From contig NZ_FOFR01000002.1 of assembly GCF_900110955.1 (NCBI RefSeq), forward strand, positions 1 to 64,000: 64,000 nt of DNA, written 5' to 3'. This document shows positions 9,218 through 18,385 of the stretch, piece by piece. Source of the DNA: Lentzea xinjiangensis. GTDB lineage: Bacteria; Actinomycetota; Actinomycetes; Mycobacteriales; Pseudonocardiaceae. The translations under genes and the position numbers were made by a program. The notes beneath the pieces were generated by a model. It did no database searches and was not told where the DNA came from. It saw only the letters and a program-made list of their open reading frames with translations. The stretch's first letter is position 1; every line of letters begins with the position of its first letter.

Positions 9218-10779
9218 TAGGCGCACCGGGTTCCGTCGGCGGGCAAGGTCTGGTCGATCAGGTACTTCACGCCGGCGGTGTCCACGCACTTCTCGCCCTG
9301 CAGGAAGACCGTGTGCTGCACGCCCTCGAACGTGAGCAGCCGCGAGTTGAGCGCCTTGGCCAGGTTCACGCCCGCCTCGTAGGGCGTGGCCGGGTCACCG
9401 GTCGTGGAGATGACCAGCAGCGGCGGGATCCCGTCGGCCTTGGGCGGGCCGGTGCGGGCGGACACCGGGGCGGGCCAGAAAGCGCAGGAGTCGAGCACGG
9501 CACCGGGCGGGTTGCCGTCGTCGAGGAACGGCGCAGCGGCCTTGTACTGCTTCGCGGTCTCCAACAGCGCGTTCTTGTCTGTCAGCCGTTGGTCGTCAAC
9601 GCAGTGCACGGCGTTGAACGCGTCCGTGATCGTCGCGTAGTTGCCCTGGTCGTCACGGTCGAAGTAGGCGTCGGCGAGGGTCAGCAGCACACGGCCCTTG
9701 CCGTTCTTCAGCTCGTTCAGGCCGTTGAGCAGCAACGGCCACAGTTGCTCCGAGTACAGCGCCTGGATGGTGGCCGTGATGGCGTCGTTGTAGGAGAGCT
9801 TGCGGTCGCCGACGGTGACCGGTTGCTGGATCAGGGGTGTCGTGAGCTGGCGGAAGCTCGTGTTCGCGTCGTCGCCGAGCGGGCAGTCGCCCTTCTCGCG
9901 GCACCACTTGACGAACTCGGTGAAGGCCTTCTGGAAGCCGGCGGCCTGGGCGACCAGCGACGCGAGCTGGTCCTGGGTCGGGTCGACGGCTCCGTCGAGG
10001 ACGAGCGCGCGCACGTTCTGGGGGAAGGTCTCGGCGTACTCGGTGCCTATGCGGGTGCCGTACGAGTACCCGACGTAGCTCAGCTTCGCGTCGCCGAGCG
10101 CAGAGCGGAGGACATCCATGTCCTTAACTACGTCCCGCGTGCCCAAGTTGGCGAGCATTGCCGCCCCGAATTTTGTCCCGGCGGCACACTTCTCGGCGTA
10201 CGCCTTGTTCTCCTGCTCCGTTTGGGCGAGTCCCTGGGGCGAGGTGTCGACGTCGAGGTCCAGCCGCTCCGCGTCGCGCTCCGGTCCGGTGAGGCACCTG
10301 ACCGCCGGTTCGCTCGCGCCGATGCCCCGCGGGTCGAACCCGACGAGGTCGAACCGGGCCGCGAGCTCGGTCTTGCGGTAGTCGGCGAGCATCCCCGCGG
10401 CCGCCGCCATGCCGGAGGCGCCGGGACCGCCGGGGTTGACCAGCAACGAGCCGATCTTCTGCCCCGTGGCCCTGTGCCGGAGCACGCCGATGGTGATCGT
10501 GTCGCCGGTGGGCTTGGTGTAGTCGAGCGGCACCTGCAGCCGGGTGCACTCGACGTCGCGCTTGCTGGCGTACGCCTGCCGGCTCGACCCGGTCGTGGCG
10601 AACGGCGCGCAGTCCTGCCAGGCGAGCTGCTGGCCGTAGAACTGCTCCAGGCCCGCGGGGACAGTCCCGGCGGGACCGGGCTTCTCGAGGGACACGCCGG
10701 GTTCGGCCGTCCCCTCGATGATCGAGGTGCAGGACGCGAGCAGCGGAATGACGAGCAACACGCTCAAGAGACGGACCAC
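9217..10779 (-). CDS. TAP-like serine hydrolase lipoprotein, Hip1/CaeA type
   Basis: A 520-residue paralogue of the downstream gene and the same length as M. tuberculosis Rv2223c/Rv2224c. It has lipobox LLASC (Cys17), VNPGGPGASG, nucleophile GYSYG (Ser239), TTGDPATPY (Asp462) and a catalytic histidine in EGVQHTVF (His489). The start is GTG at 10779. It is divergent from nadE. The tandem pair next to glnA2 and panB copies the mycobacterial Rv2222c-Rv2225 order. Membrane anchoring suggests proteolysis at the outer cytoplasmic face. Confidence 0.88.
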   Translation of the reverse strand: MVRLLSVLLVIPLLASCTSIIEGTAEPGVSLEKPGPAGTVPAGLEQFYGQQLAWQDCAPFATTGSSRQAYASKRDVECTRLQVPLDYTKPTGDTITIGVLRHRATGQKIGSLLVNPGGPGASGMAAAAGMLADYRKTELAARFDLVGFDPRGIGASEPAVRCLTGPERDAERLDLDVDTSPQGLAQTEQENKAYAEKCAAGTKFGAAMLANLGTRDVVKDMDVLRSALGDAKLSYVGYSYGTRIGTEYAETFPQNVRALVLDGAVDPTQDQLASLVAQAAGFQKAFTEFVKWCREKGDCPLGDDANTSFRQLTTPLIQQPVTVGDRKLSYNDAITATIQALYSEQLWPLLLNGLNELKNGKGRVLLTLADAYFDRDDQGNYATITDAFNAVHCVDDQRLTDKNALLETAKQYKAAAPFLDDGNPPGAVLDSCAFWPAPVSARTGPPKADGIPPLLVISTTGDPATPYEAGVNLAKALNSRLLTFEGVQHTVFLQGEKCVDTAGVKYLIDQTLPADGTRCA

Positions 10780-10808
10780 GACTCGATGGTATGGGAGATG
10801 ATGAGGGC

Positions 10809-12521
10809 ATGCCGCAGCTCCGGATCGCGCTCGCCCAGGTCAACGCCACTGTCGGCGACCTCGCGGGCAACGCGTCGCTGGTCGTGGAATGGACGCGCAA
10901 GGCCCGTGAGGGCGGTGCGCACCTGGTCGTTTTCCCCGAGATGGTGCTGACCGGCTACCCGGTCGAGGACCTGGCGATCCGCACGTCGTTCGGGCGGGCG
11001 TCCGCGGAGGCCCTGGAGGCGCTGGCCGGGTCGCTGGAGGCCGCCGGGCTCGGTGACATCGCGGCGTTCGTGGGCTACCTGGAGCACGACTCCGCCGGTC
11101 CCCGCAACGCCGTGGCCGTGCTGCACGGCGGACGGGTCGTGGCCCGGCAGAGCAAGCACCACCTGCCCAACTACGGCGTGTTCGACGAACGCCGGTACTT
11201 CAAGCCGGGCTCCTCGCTGGACATCGTGCGGATCGGCGGTGTCGAGGTCGGCATGGTGATCTGCGAGGACCTGTGGCAGGACGGCGGCCCGATCACCGCT
11301 CTCGGTGACGCCGGTGTGGACCTGGTGGTCTCGCCCAACGCCTCGCCCTACGAGCGCAAGAAGGACGACCAGCGGCTGCCGCTGGTGGTCCGCCGCGCCG
11401 CCGAGGCCGGTGCGCCGCTCGCCTACTGCAACATGGTCGGCGGCCAGGACGAGCTGGTGTTCGACGGCGACTCGCTGGTGGTGGGCGCCGACGGCCAGCT
11501 CATCGGCCGCGCGCCGCAGTTCGTCGAACACCTGATGCTGGTGGACTTCGACCTGCCGGGTGGCGCCTCCCACGAGCAGGGCCAGATCGGCGACTTCTAC
11601 GTGCGCCGCGTGTTCCTGTCGGACGCCCTGCCCCCTTACGAGCCGCTGCCCGCTCCGCGCGTGTTCGAGCCACTGTCCGATGAGGCGGAGGTGTGGCACG
11701 CCCTCGTCACGGGCCTGCGTGACTACGTGCACAAGAACGGCTTCCGGTCCGTTGTGCTCGGTCTGTCCGGTGGCATCGACTCGGCCGTGGTCGCGGCTCT
11801 GGCCGTGGACGCACTCGGTGCCGACTCGGTCTACGGCGTCTCGATGCCGTCCTCGTACTCGTCCGAACACTCGCGTTCGGACGCCTCCGACATGGCCGCG
11901 CGGACCGGGATGCACTTCACCACCGAGCCGATCGGCGACATGGTGGCCACGTACGTGGGACAGCTCTCGCTGACCGGCCTGGCCGAGGAGAACATCCAGG
12001 CCCGGTGCCGCGGCATGCTGCTGATGGCGCTGTCGAACCAGCACGGCCACCTGGTGCTGGCCACGGGCAACAAGTCCGAGCTGGCCGTCGGCTACTCGAC
12101 GATCTACGGCGACGCGGTCGGCGGCTACGCCCCGATCAAGGACGTGCTGAAGACCCTGGTCTGGGACCTCGCCCGGTGGCGCAACGCCGAGGCGGAGAAG
12201 CGCGGCGAGGTGCCGCCGATCCCGGAGAACTCGATCTCGAAGCCGCCGTCGGCCGAGCTGCGGCCCGGCCAGGTCGACACCGACTCGCTGCCGGACTACG
12301 AGCTGCTCGACGACCTGCTCGACGACTACGTCGAGGGCGACCGCGGGTACGACGACCTGCTCGCCGCCGGCTTCGCCCCTGAGCTCGTGGACCGGGTGCT
12401 GCGGATGGTCGACAGGGCCGAGTACAAGCGGCGGCAGTACCCGCCGGGCACGAAGATCTCGAACAAGGCGTTCGGGCGGGACCGGCGGCTGCCGATCACG
12501 AACGGGTGGCGCGAGGGCTGA
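10809..12521 (+). CDS. nadE: Glutamine-dependent NAD+ synthetase
   Basis: A 570-residue two-domain enzyme for the last step of NAD synthesis. Residues 1 to about 270 form a nitrilase-type glutaminase (PEMVLTGYPVEDL, then EVGMVICEDLW with the catalytic Cys). The C-terminal half is the synthetase with the P-loop SGGIDSAVVAAL and a TGNKSELAVGYSTIYGD segment. The ATG at 10809 gives MPQLRIALAQ and follows a GATGAGGG ribosome site; an in-frame ATG 18 bp earlier is less likely. Ammonia is probably channelled between domains as in the M. tuberculosis enzyme. Confidence 0.95.
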   Translation: MPQLRIALAQVNATVGDLAGNASLVVEWTRKAREGGAHLVVFPEMVLTGYPVEDLAIRTSFGRASAEALEALAGSLEAAGLGDIAAFVGYLEHDSAGPRNAVAVLHGGRVVARQSKHHLPNYGVFDERRYFKPGSSLDIVRIGGVEVGMVICEDLWQDGGPITALGDAGVDLVVSPNASPYERKKDDQRLPLVVRRAAEAGAPLAYCNMVGGQDELVFDGDSLVVGADGQLIGRAPQFVEHLMLVDFDLPGGASHEQGQIGDFYVRRVFLSDALPPYEPLPAPRVFEPLSDEAEVWHALVTGLRDYVHKNGFRSVVLGLSGGIDSAVVAALAVDALGADSVYGVSMPSSYSSEHSRSDASDMAARTGMHFTTEPIGDMVATYVGQLSLTGLAEENIQARCRGMLLMALSNQHGHLVLATGNKSELAVGYSTIYGDAVGGYAPIKDVLKTLVWDLARWRNAEAEKRGEVPPIPENSISKPPSAELRPGQVDTDSLPDYELLDDLLDDYVEGDRGYDDLLAAGFAPELVDRVLRMVDRAEYKRRQYPPGTKISNKAFGRDRRLPITNGWREG

Positions 12522-12529
12522 GACGAGGG

Positions 12530-12551
12530 CCGGTCGTCCGGACACGACCGG
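12530..12551. terminator. Hairpin between convergent genes
   Basis: An 8-bp perfect stem (CCGGTCGT / ACGACCGG) with a 6-nt loop lies 9 bp after the nadE stop and before the convergent gene. It lacks a T-tract, which is common for actinomycete terminators. Confidence 0.5.
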
Positions 12552-12587
12552 CGACCGGTCCTGTCCGGACCGCTCCCGTGCCGGGCC

Positions 12588-13226
12588 TCAGAGGTCCCAG
12601 CCGTCCAGGGTGACGCCTTCGTGGACGCGGGCTGCGCTCAGCCCGGGATCACCGAGGAGATCCGCCTCGCCCCGCCAGACCGCGACCACGCTGTCCGGTC
12701 CGCGCCACCAGGTGTCCGCCGCTCCGCGGACCGCGGGCACGGGTTCGAAGCCGTCGAGGTCGAGTGCGTCCACCTCGGCGCCGCGCAGCTGGGTGATCCG
12801 GCGTGCCGCCCAGGATGCGTAGTGGGCGAGCGCGACCGACTCGACCCATCCCTCCACCGTGGTGTGCAGGGCGGTCCACTCGTGCGTCGCGATCGCGAAC
12901 TCACCGCCCGGTTCGACGACGAAGTCGAAGGGGACCGCGACGTGCACCGCGCCCGCTTCGAAGTACCAGTCCCCGCTCGGTGCGGTCGCGGGGTGTCCCG
13001 CGCCGAGGACCACCGGGCCGCCGTCGTAGGCTGGCACGGGCGGCAGGGCCAGCCCGCCCCAGCGCTGCTGGAAGTCCACGGCTCGTTGGACCACCTGAGC
13101 GGGCGTGCCTCCGTCCAGCCACTTCCGCCGGTCCACCGGTCGGTAGCCGGTGAAGACGCCACGGGTGTCCATGACGTAGGAGGCCAGCCGAGTCAAGCCG
13201 GTCAGCTTCTTCGGGCGGAGTTGCAT
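12588..13226 (-). CDS. Conserved-looking protein of unknown function
   Basis: A 212-residue soluble, acidic, tryptophan-rich protein (KWLDGGTPAQVVQRAVDFQQ, THEWTALHTTVEGWVESVA). I see no signal peptide, membrane segment or catalytic motif. It might be an immunity-like or SMI1-type scaffold protein, but I cannot place it in a family. It is convergent with nadE and starts 53 bp from the divergent histidine kinase gene. Codon use matches its neighbours, so it looks resident. Confidence 0.7.
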   Translation of the reverse strand: MQLRPKKLTGLTRLASYVMDTRGVFTGYRPVDRRKWLDGGTPAQVVQRAVDFQQRWGGLALPPVPAYDGGPVVLGAGHPATAPSGDWYFEAGAVHVAVPFDFVVEPGGEFAIATHEWTALHTTVEGWVESVALAHYASWAARRITQLRGAEVDALDLDGFEPVPAVRGAADTWWRGPDSVVAVWRGEADLLGDPGLSAARVHEGVTLDGWDL

Positions 13227-13279
13227 GAGTGGAGTGTGCTCTACCGCGCGTTCCGCGGCCCGGCGGCTACTTTTCTCCC

Positions 13280-14470
13280 ATGAAACGGATCTGGGCGGCG
13301 CTCGTCTACCTGGCGACCGGGCTGCTCACGGCGATCGCGTCGTGGCTCGCGATCGGCGTGATGCTGCTGTCGGTGGTCGTGCTGCCGTTGCTGCCGGTCA
13401 CCGCGCCCCACCTGCGCCGCATCGTGGACTTCGACCGGTGGCGGCTCGCCCGCTACACCGGCGTGCGCCTGCAGTCGCCGACGCCGCTCGACGGCCCCTG
13501 GCTGCACCGGGCGCAGCGGGTGCTCTCCGAGCCCGAAAGCCGCCGCGACGCGATCTGGCTGGTCACGCACGCCGTGTCCGGCACGCTGTTCGGCGCGGTG
13601 GCCATCGGTGTCTTCGGCGCGCTGGTGCAGCAACCGGTGGCGGCGCTGCTCTGGTGGGCGGTCCCCGGCGGGATGGAGAACTCGTTCGGCGTGCACGTCG
13701 ACTCGTGGCCGAAGGCGTTGCTGAGCGTGCCGATCGGCATCGCGCTGGCGCTGCTGCTCACCGGGCTGCCGCGGCTCGCGGCCGTGGACGCGCAGCTCAC
13801 GAGGAAGCTGCTGGCGCCGCCCAAGGCCTCGCTGGAGAAACGGCTGGCCGAGGTCGTCGCCACACGGGCGGCGGCGTTGCAGGCGCACGGGGCCGAGCTG
13901 CGGCGCATCGAGCGCAACCTGCACGACGGGACGCAGAACAAGCTGGTCGGCGTCGTGATGATGCTGGGCATCGCGGAGCGGACGCTGGAGCAGAACCCCG
14001 GCAACGCGGCGCAGGCGCTCCTCCGCGCGCAGGACGCGGCCGGGGAGGCGCTCGACGAGCTGCGCAACGTCGTGCGGAGCATCCACCCGCCGGTGCTGGA
14101 CGACCTCGGCCTCGACGGCGCGATCCAGGCGCTCGCGGCGCGGTGCCCGGTGCCGTGCGTGCTCAACGCCGAACCCCTGGGACGGCTTCCCGCCGCGGTG
14201 GAGGCGGCCGCGTACTTCGCCGTGGCCGAGGCGCTCACGAACGTGGCCAAGCACAGCGGCGCCAGGCACGCCTGGGTCAGTCTGGGCACCGACGGCGACC
14301 AGCTCGTCGTCGTGGTCCACGACGACGGCAAGGGCGGCGCCGACGAGAAGCAGGGGACTGGGTTGGACGGCATCAGGGGCAGGGTCGCGGCACTGGACGG
14401 CACCGCGGATGTGAGCAGTCCCGAGGGTGGGCCTACCGTGCTCACCGTCGTGCTACCGATGGGGAGGTGA
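13280..14470 (+). CDS. Sensor histidine kinase, NarL/DesK type
   Basis: A 396-residue membrane kinase. Hydrophobic segments near residues 5-45 and 95-165 form the sensor. The dimerisation/phosphoacceptor motif is RIERNLHDGTQNKLVG (HisKA_3), and the ATPase domain shows EALTNVAKHSGARHAWVS, then DDGKGGAD and GTGLDGIRGRV. The N terminus resembles the short sensor domain common in actinomycete NarL-type kinases. The signal is unknown. The response regulator follows after 2 bp. The ATG at 13280 gives MKRIWAALVY at the first membrane segment. Confidence 0.88.
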   Translation: MKRIWAALVYLATGLLTAIASWLAIGVMLLSVVVLPLLPVTAPHLRRIVDFDRWRLARYTGVRLQSPTPLDGPWLHRAQRVLSEPESRRDAIWLVTHAVSGTLFGAVAIGVFGALVQQPVAALLWWAVPGGMENSFGVHVDSWPKALLSVPIGIALALLLTGLPRLAAVDAQLTRKLLAPPKASLEKRLAEVVATRAAALQAHGAELRRIERNLHDGTQNKLVGVVMMLGIAERTLEQNPGNAAQALLRAQDAAGEALDELRNVVRSIHPPVLDDLGLDGAIQALAARCPVPCVLNAEPLGRLPAAVEAAAYFAVAEALTNVAKHSGARHAWVSLGTDGDQLVVVVHDDGKGGADEKQGTGLDGIRGRVAALDGTADVSSPEGGPTVLTVVLPMGR

Positions 14471-14472
14471 CC

Positions 14473-15120
14473 GTGCGCATCGTGATCGCCGAAGACGACG
14501 CGTTGCTCCGCGAGGGGCTGGCGTTGTTGTTGCGCAACGAAGGCATCGAGGTCGCCGCGGCGACCGACAACCCGGACGACTTCCTCGCCGCCGTGGCCGA
14601 GCACGAGCCGGACATCGCCGTGGTCGACGTGCGGATGCCGCCGACGTTCACCGACGAGGGCCTGCGGGCCGCCGTCGAGGCGCGCAGGAGGTACCCGAAG
14701 CTCGCGGTGCTGGTGCTGTCGGCGTGGGTCGAGCAGAGCTACGCGCACGAGCTGCTCGCCGGCACGGGCGGCGGTGTGGGCTACCTGCTCAAGGAGCGCG
14801 TCGGCAAGGTCGCGGACTTCCTCGACTCCCTGCACCGGGTCGCCGAGGGCGGAACGGCGCTCGACCCCGAGGTCGTGTCTCAGCTGCTCGTGCGGCGCAA
14901 GGCGGACGACGCGCTGAGCGTGCTGTCACCGCGTGAGCGCGAGGTCCTCGGGCTGATGGCCGAAGGGCTGTCCAACGCCGCCATCGGCGAACGACTGGTC
15001 ATCAGCGCGGGAGCCGTCCACAAGCACATCGGCAACGTCTTCCTGAAGCTCGGCCTCAACAGCGAGGACGGCTCGGGCGACCGCCGCGTCCAGGCCGTGC
15101 TCGCCTACCTGGACCATTGA
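14473..15120 (+). CDS. NarL/LuxR-family response regulator
   Basis: A 215-residue regulator paired with the preceding kinase. The receiver domain has the acidic pocket EDD, the phosphoacceptor in VVDVRMPP and a conserved Lys in YLLKERVG. The C-terminal LuxR HTH reads LSPREREVLGLMAEGLSN then GAVHKHIGNVFLKL. The start is GTG at 14473, 5 nt after GGGGAGG; a second GTG at 14467 would overlap the kinase stop codon. The two genes are almost certainly one transcript. Confidence 0.9.
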   Translation: MRIVIAEDDALLREGLALLLRNEGIEVAAATDNPDDFLAAVAEHEPDIAVVDVRMPPTFTDEGLRAAVEARRRYPKLAVLVLSAWVEQSYAHELLAGTGGGVGYLLKERVGKVADFLDSLHRVAEGGTALDPEVVSQLLVRRKADDALSVLSPREREVLGLMAEGLSNAAIGERLVISAGAVHKHIGNVFLKLGLNSEDGSGDRRVQAVLAYLDH

Positions 15121-15121
15121 G

Positions 15122-18100
15122 TCACCGGGGCCGCACGAAGGGGAAGAGCACGGTCTGCCGGATGGACGTGCCGGTCAGCATCATCAGCAACCGGTCGACG
15201 CCCATGCCGAGCCCGCCCGTCGGCGGCATGCCGTGCTCCAGCGCCCGCAGGAAGTCCTCGTCCAGCTCCATCGCCTCGACGTCGCCGGAGGCCGCCTTCA
15301 ACGACTGCGCCTCCAGCCGGCGCCGCTGCTCCAGCGGGTCGGTCAGCTCCGAGTAGGCGGTGCCGATCTCCGCGCCGAACGCCACGAGGTCCCACCGCTC
15401 GGCGAGCCGCGGGTCGGCGCGGTGCTGCCGGGTCAGCGGCGAGACCGAGGTCGGGAAGTCGATGTAGAAGGTCGGCCCGACCGTGGAGGCCTCCACGAAC
15501 GAGTCGTAGGCCTCCTGCACCAGCCGGCCGTGGTCCCAGTCCTCGTTGACCTCCACGCCGCGGGAGCCGAGCAGCGAGCGCAGCTCCGCGACGGACGTGT
15601 CCGGCGTGACGGCGGCGTCCAGAGCGGAGGAGACGGCCGTGTAGACCGGGACCACCGGCCACTCCCCCGAGATGTCGAACGGCCCGTCCTGGCGGAGGGC
15701 GACCTCCTCGCCGAACGCCGTGCGGGCCGCGTGCTGGACCAGCGAGCGGACGAGGTCGAGCATGACCCGGTAGTCCGCGTAGGACTGGTAGGCCTCCAGC
15801 ATCGTGAACTCGGGGTTGTGCGTGGCGTCCGCACCCTCGTTGCGGAAGTTGCGGTTCAGCTCGAACACCCGGTCCACGCCCGCGACGCAGAGCCGTTTCA
15901 GGTACAGCTCCGGCGCGATCCGCAGGTACATCCGCATGTCGTAGGCGTTGATGTGGGTGACGAACGGCCGGGCGTTCGCGCCGCCGTGCACCGCCTGCAG
16001 CATCGGCGTCTCGACCTCCAGGTAGGAGTGCGAGTGGAGGAACTCGCGCACCCCGCGGATCACGTCGCTGCGCAGCTTGAGCAGGTGCGCCGAGTCGGGG
16101 TTCACGACCAGGTCGAGGTAGCGCTGCCGGACGCGGGCCTCCGGGTCGGTGAAGCCCTTCCGCTTGTCCGGCAACGGGTGCAGGCACTTCGCGGTCATCG
16201 TCCACGACGACGCCAGCACCGAGATCTCGCCGTGGTCGGACTTGACGACCTGCCCGGTCACGCCGACGTGGTCGCCCAGGTCGACGTCCGACTTCCACGA
16301 CGCCAGGGCGCCGCCGAGCGCGTCGACCGACAGCATGAGCTGGATCTCGCCGCTGAAGTCGCGGATCCGCGCGAAGCAGAGCTTGCCCATCTCCCGCAGC
16401 GCCACCACGCGCCCGGTGACCGAGACCTCCTCGCCGAAGCGCTCCCTGGCCGCCGCGAGGAGGTCGGTGCGCGCGAAGCCCACCGGGTACGGGTCGACGC
16501 CCCTGGCCACCAGCCGTTCGACCTTCGCGATCCGGACGCGGACCTGCTCGGGACGCCGCACCGGCTTCGGCTCGATCCTGATCGCGTCGATCTCGGCGAC
16601 CTTCAGCGCGAACTCGGAGCTCACGCCGGTCTCCTGCAGCGCCCGCTTGCGCAACGACCGCAGCGACGGCACGAACCCCTCCGCGACCCCGGCGGCGACG
16701 CTGACCCGAGGCAGCGACCGCGAGCGCTGGTAGCAGAGGAACCGCGGCTCCCAGTCCGGCAGGTACTTGGCGTTCGACCGGTACAGCGACTCGAGCTGGA
16801 AGAACCGCGAGGCGAGCGAGAGCACCCGCCGCCAGGCCCGCAGCACCGGGCCGGCGCCGAGCTTCTCGCCCTCCTCGAACACCGCGCGGAACATCGCGAA
16901 GTTCAACGAGATCCGGTGCACGCCGAGGTGTCCGGCGGCACCCGCGAGCTGGGCGACCATGTACTCGTTCAGCCCGTTCTCCGCCGCGCGGTCGCGCCGC
17001 ATCAGGTCGAGCGACACGCCACGGCGTCCCCACGGCACGAACGACAGCAGCCCGCGCAGGGCGCCCGAGGCGTCGTAGGCCTCGACCATCACGCACCGGC
17101 CGTCGCTCGGATCCCCCAGGCGCCCCAGCGCCATCGAGAACCCGCGTTCGGTCTCGGCGCCGCGCCACGCCTGCGCGCGGTCCAGGATGGACGACATCTC
17201 GTCCGGCGCGATCTCGCTGTGCCGGCGGACCCGCGCGGTGTACCCGGCGCGTTCGACCCGCGACACGGCCTGGCGCAGGCCTTTGCGCTCCGGACCGGCG
17301 AGGCTGAACTCGCGGACGTCGAGGATCGCCTCGTCGCCGATCTCGAGCGCCTTGAGCCCGGCGCCGGCGTAGACCCGCGCACCGCGTTCGGACGCGCCCA
17401 GCACCCCCGGCGTCCAGCCGTAGGTGCGCGCCTCGGCCAGCCACGCCAGCACGGCCTCCGGCCACGCCTCCTCGTCACCGATCGGGTCCGCCGAGGCCAG
17501 CGTCACACCGCCGATCACCCGGTAGGTCAGCGCGGCCTTCCCCGAGGACGCGATGACCACGCTCTTGTCCCGCCGCGTCGCGAAGTAGCCCAGCGAGTCG
17601 GGCTCGCCGTCGGCCGCGAGCAGCCGGCGCACGGCGAGCTCCTGGTCCGGCGTGATCATGCTCTGGGTGCGGACGCCGCGGAAGAAGACGTACATGCCGC
17701 GGATCGCGACGAGCGTGCCGCCGAGCCCGAGGACCACGCTCAGCCACGGCGGGCCCTCTGGGATGTCCAGCCGGCCCAGCCGGACGACCTCACCCGTCGC
17801 CTGGTTCGCCGCCCACGCGAGCTTGTCGGTCTGCCGGGCCAGCGCGCCGGGGAAGACCTCGGTGAGGCCCCAGCCCAGGAGCACCAGCGCGACCATGCCG
17901 AGCACGAACGACGCCAGCGCCTGCCGCCACGCGCCGCGGGCCAGCCGGGCCGGGAACGCCTCGCGCACCACCCACAGCAGCACCACGAACAGCAGCGACG
18001 TCGCGGCCCCGACGCCGAGGAACGCCCAGTGCGGCTGTTCGCCCGTCTCCAGGACATCTTCAGGCGAGACGGCCAGGATGACCATGATGGAACCGACGAG

Positions 18101-18364
18101 CAGCAGGCCGACCGCCTGGAACGCGAGCAGCGCCCACAGCGCCGCCCGCTTGTGCCTGCGCAGGGCGGCGCCCAGCACGAAGAACACCAGCGCGATGAAG
18201 AGGTTGCCGTCGATCGGCAGGCCGGTGAGGTACCCGATGCCGTCCGCGACGTCGGTGAACCAGCCGTCCTCGGGCAGGATCACCCGCAGCAGCGACAACA
18301 CGCCGGCCAGCTGCACGACCGTCGCGGCCGCGCCCGCGGTCTTCCACTTCCACGCCGGTACCAC
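15122..18364 (-). CDS. lysX: Bifunctional lysylphosphatidylglycerol synthase/lysyl-tRNA synthetase
   Basis: A 1080-residue LysX-type protein that charges tRNA with lysine and transfers lysine to phosphatidylglycerol, making the membrane more cationic. Residues of about 1-240 contain several membrane helices. Residues of about 260-570 are the MprF-type acyltransferase. Residues of about 590-680 are the OB fold. The rest is a class II LysRS core (GGANARPFVTHINAYDMRMYLRIA, FELNRNFRNEGADATHNPEF, GGLGMGVDRLLMML). The GTG at 18364 is preceded by GGGAG with a 5-nt gap; an in-frame reading extends further but lacks sense. Only 21 bp separate it from the divergent hydrolase. Confidence 0.9.
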   Translation of the reverse strand: MVPAWKWKTAGAAATVVQLAGVLSLLRVILPEDGWFTDVADGIGYLTGLPIDGNLFIALVFFVLGAALRRHKRAALWALLAFQAVGLLLVGSIMVILAVSPEDVLETGEQPHWAFLGVGAATSLLFVVLLWVVREAFPARLARGAWRQALASFVLGMVALVLLGWGLTEVFPGALARQTDKLAWAANQATGEVVRLGRLDIPEGPPWLSVVLGLGGTLVAIRGMYVFFRGVRTQSMITPDQELAVRRLLAADGEPDSLGYFATRRDKSVVIASSGKAALTYRVIGGVTLASADPIGDEEAWPEAVLAWLAEARTYGWTPGVLGASERGARVYAGAGLKALEIGDEAILDVREFSLAGPERKGLRQAVSRVERAGYTARVRRHSEIAPDEMSSILDRAQAWRGAETERGFSMALGRLGDPSDGRCVMVEAYDASGALRGLLSFVPWGRRGVSLDLMRRDRAAENGLNEYMVAQLAGAAGHLGVHRISLNFAMFRAVFEEGEKLGAGPVLRAWRRVLSLASRFFQLESLYRSNAKYLPDWEPRFLCYQRSRSLPRVSVAAGVAEGFVPSLRSLRKRALQETGVSSEFALKVAEIDAIRIEPKPVRRPEQVRVRIAKVERLVARGVDPYPVGFARTDLLAAARERFGEEVSVTGRVVALREMGKLCFARIRDFSGEIQLMLSVDALGGALASWKSDVDLGDHVGVTGQVVKSDHGEISVLASSWTMTAKCLHPLPDKRKGFTDPEARVRQRYLDLVVNPDSAHLLKLRSDVIRGVREFLHSHSYLEVETPMLQAVHGGANARPFVTHINAYDMRMYLRIAPELYLKRLCVAGVDRVFELNRNFRNEGADATHNPEFTMLEAYQSYADYRVMLDLVRSLVQHAARTAFGEEVALRQDGPFDISGEWPVVPVYTAVSSALDAAVTPDTSVAELRSLLGSRGVEVNEDWDHGRLVQEAYDSFVEASTVGPTFYIDFPTSVSPLTRQHRADPRLAERWDLVAFGAEIGTAYSELTDPLEQRRRLEAQSLKAASGDVEAMELDEDFLRALEHGMPPTGGLGMGVDRLLMMLTGTSIRQTVLFPFVRPR

Positions 18365-18369
18365 ATCGA

Positions 18370-18378
18370 CTCCCGAGG
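18370..18378. promoter_or_regulatory. Back-to-back ribosome-binding sites between divergent starts
   Basis: The 21-bp gap between lysX (GTG 18364, minus) and the hydrolase (GTG 18386, plus) contains GGGAG for lysX (18374-18370) directly abutting GAGG for the hydrolase (18375-18378). No room remains for promoters, so both must start inside the opposing coding sequence. Confidence 0.65.
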
Positions 18379-18385
18379 TCAGCCA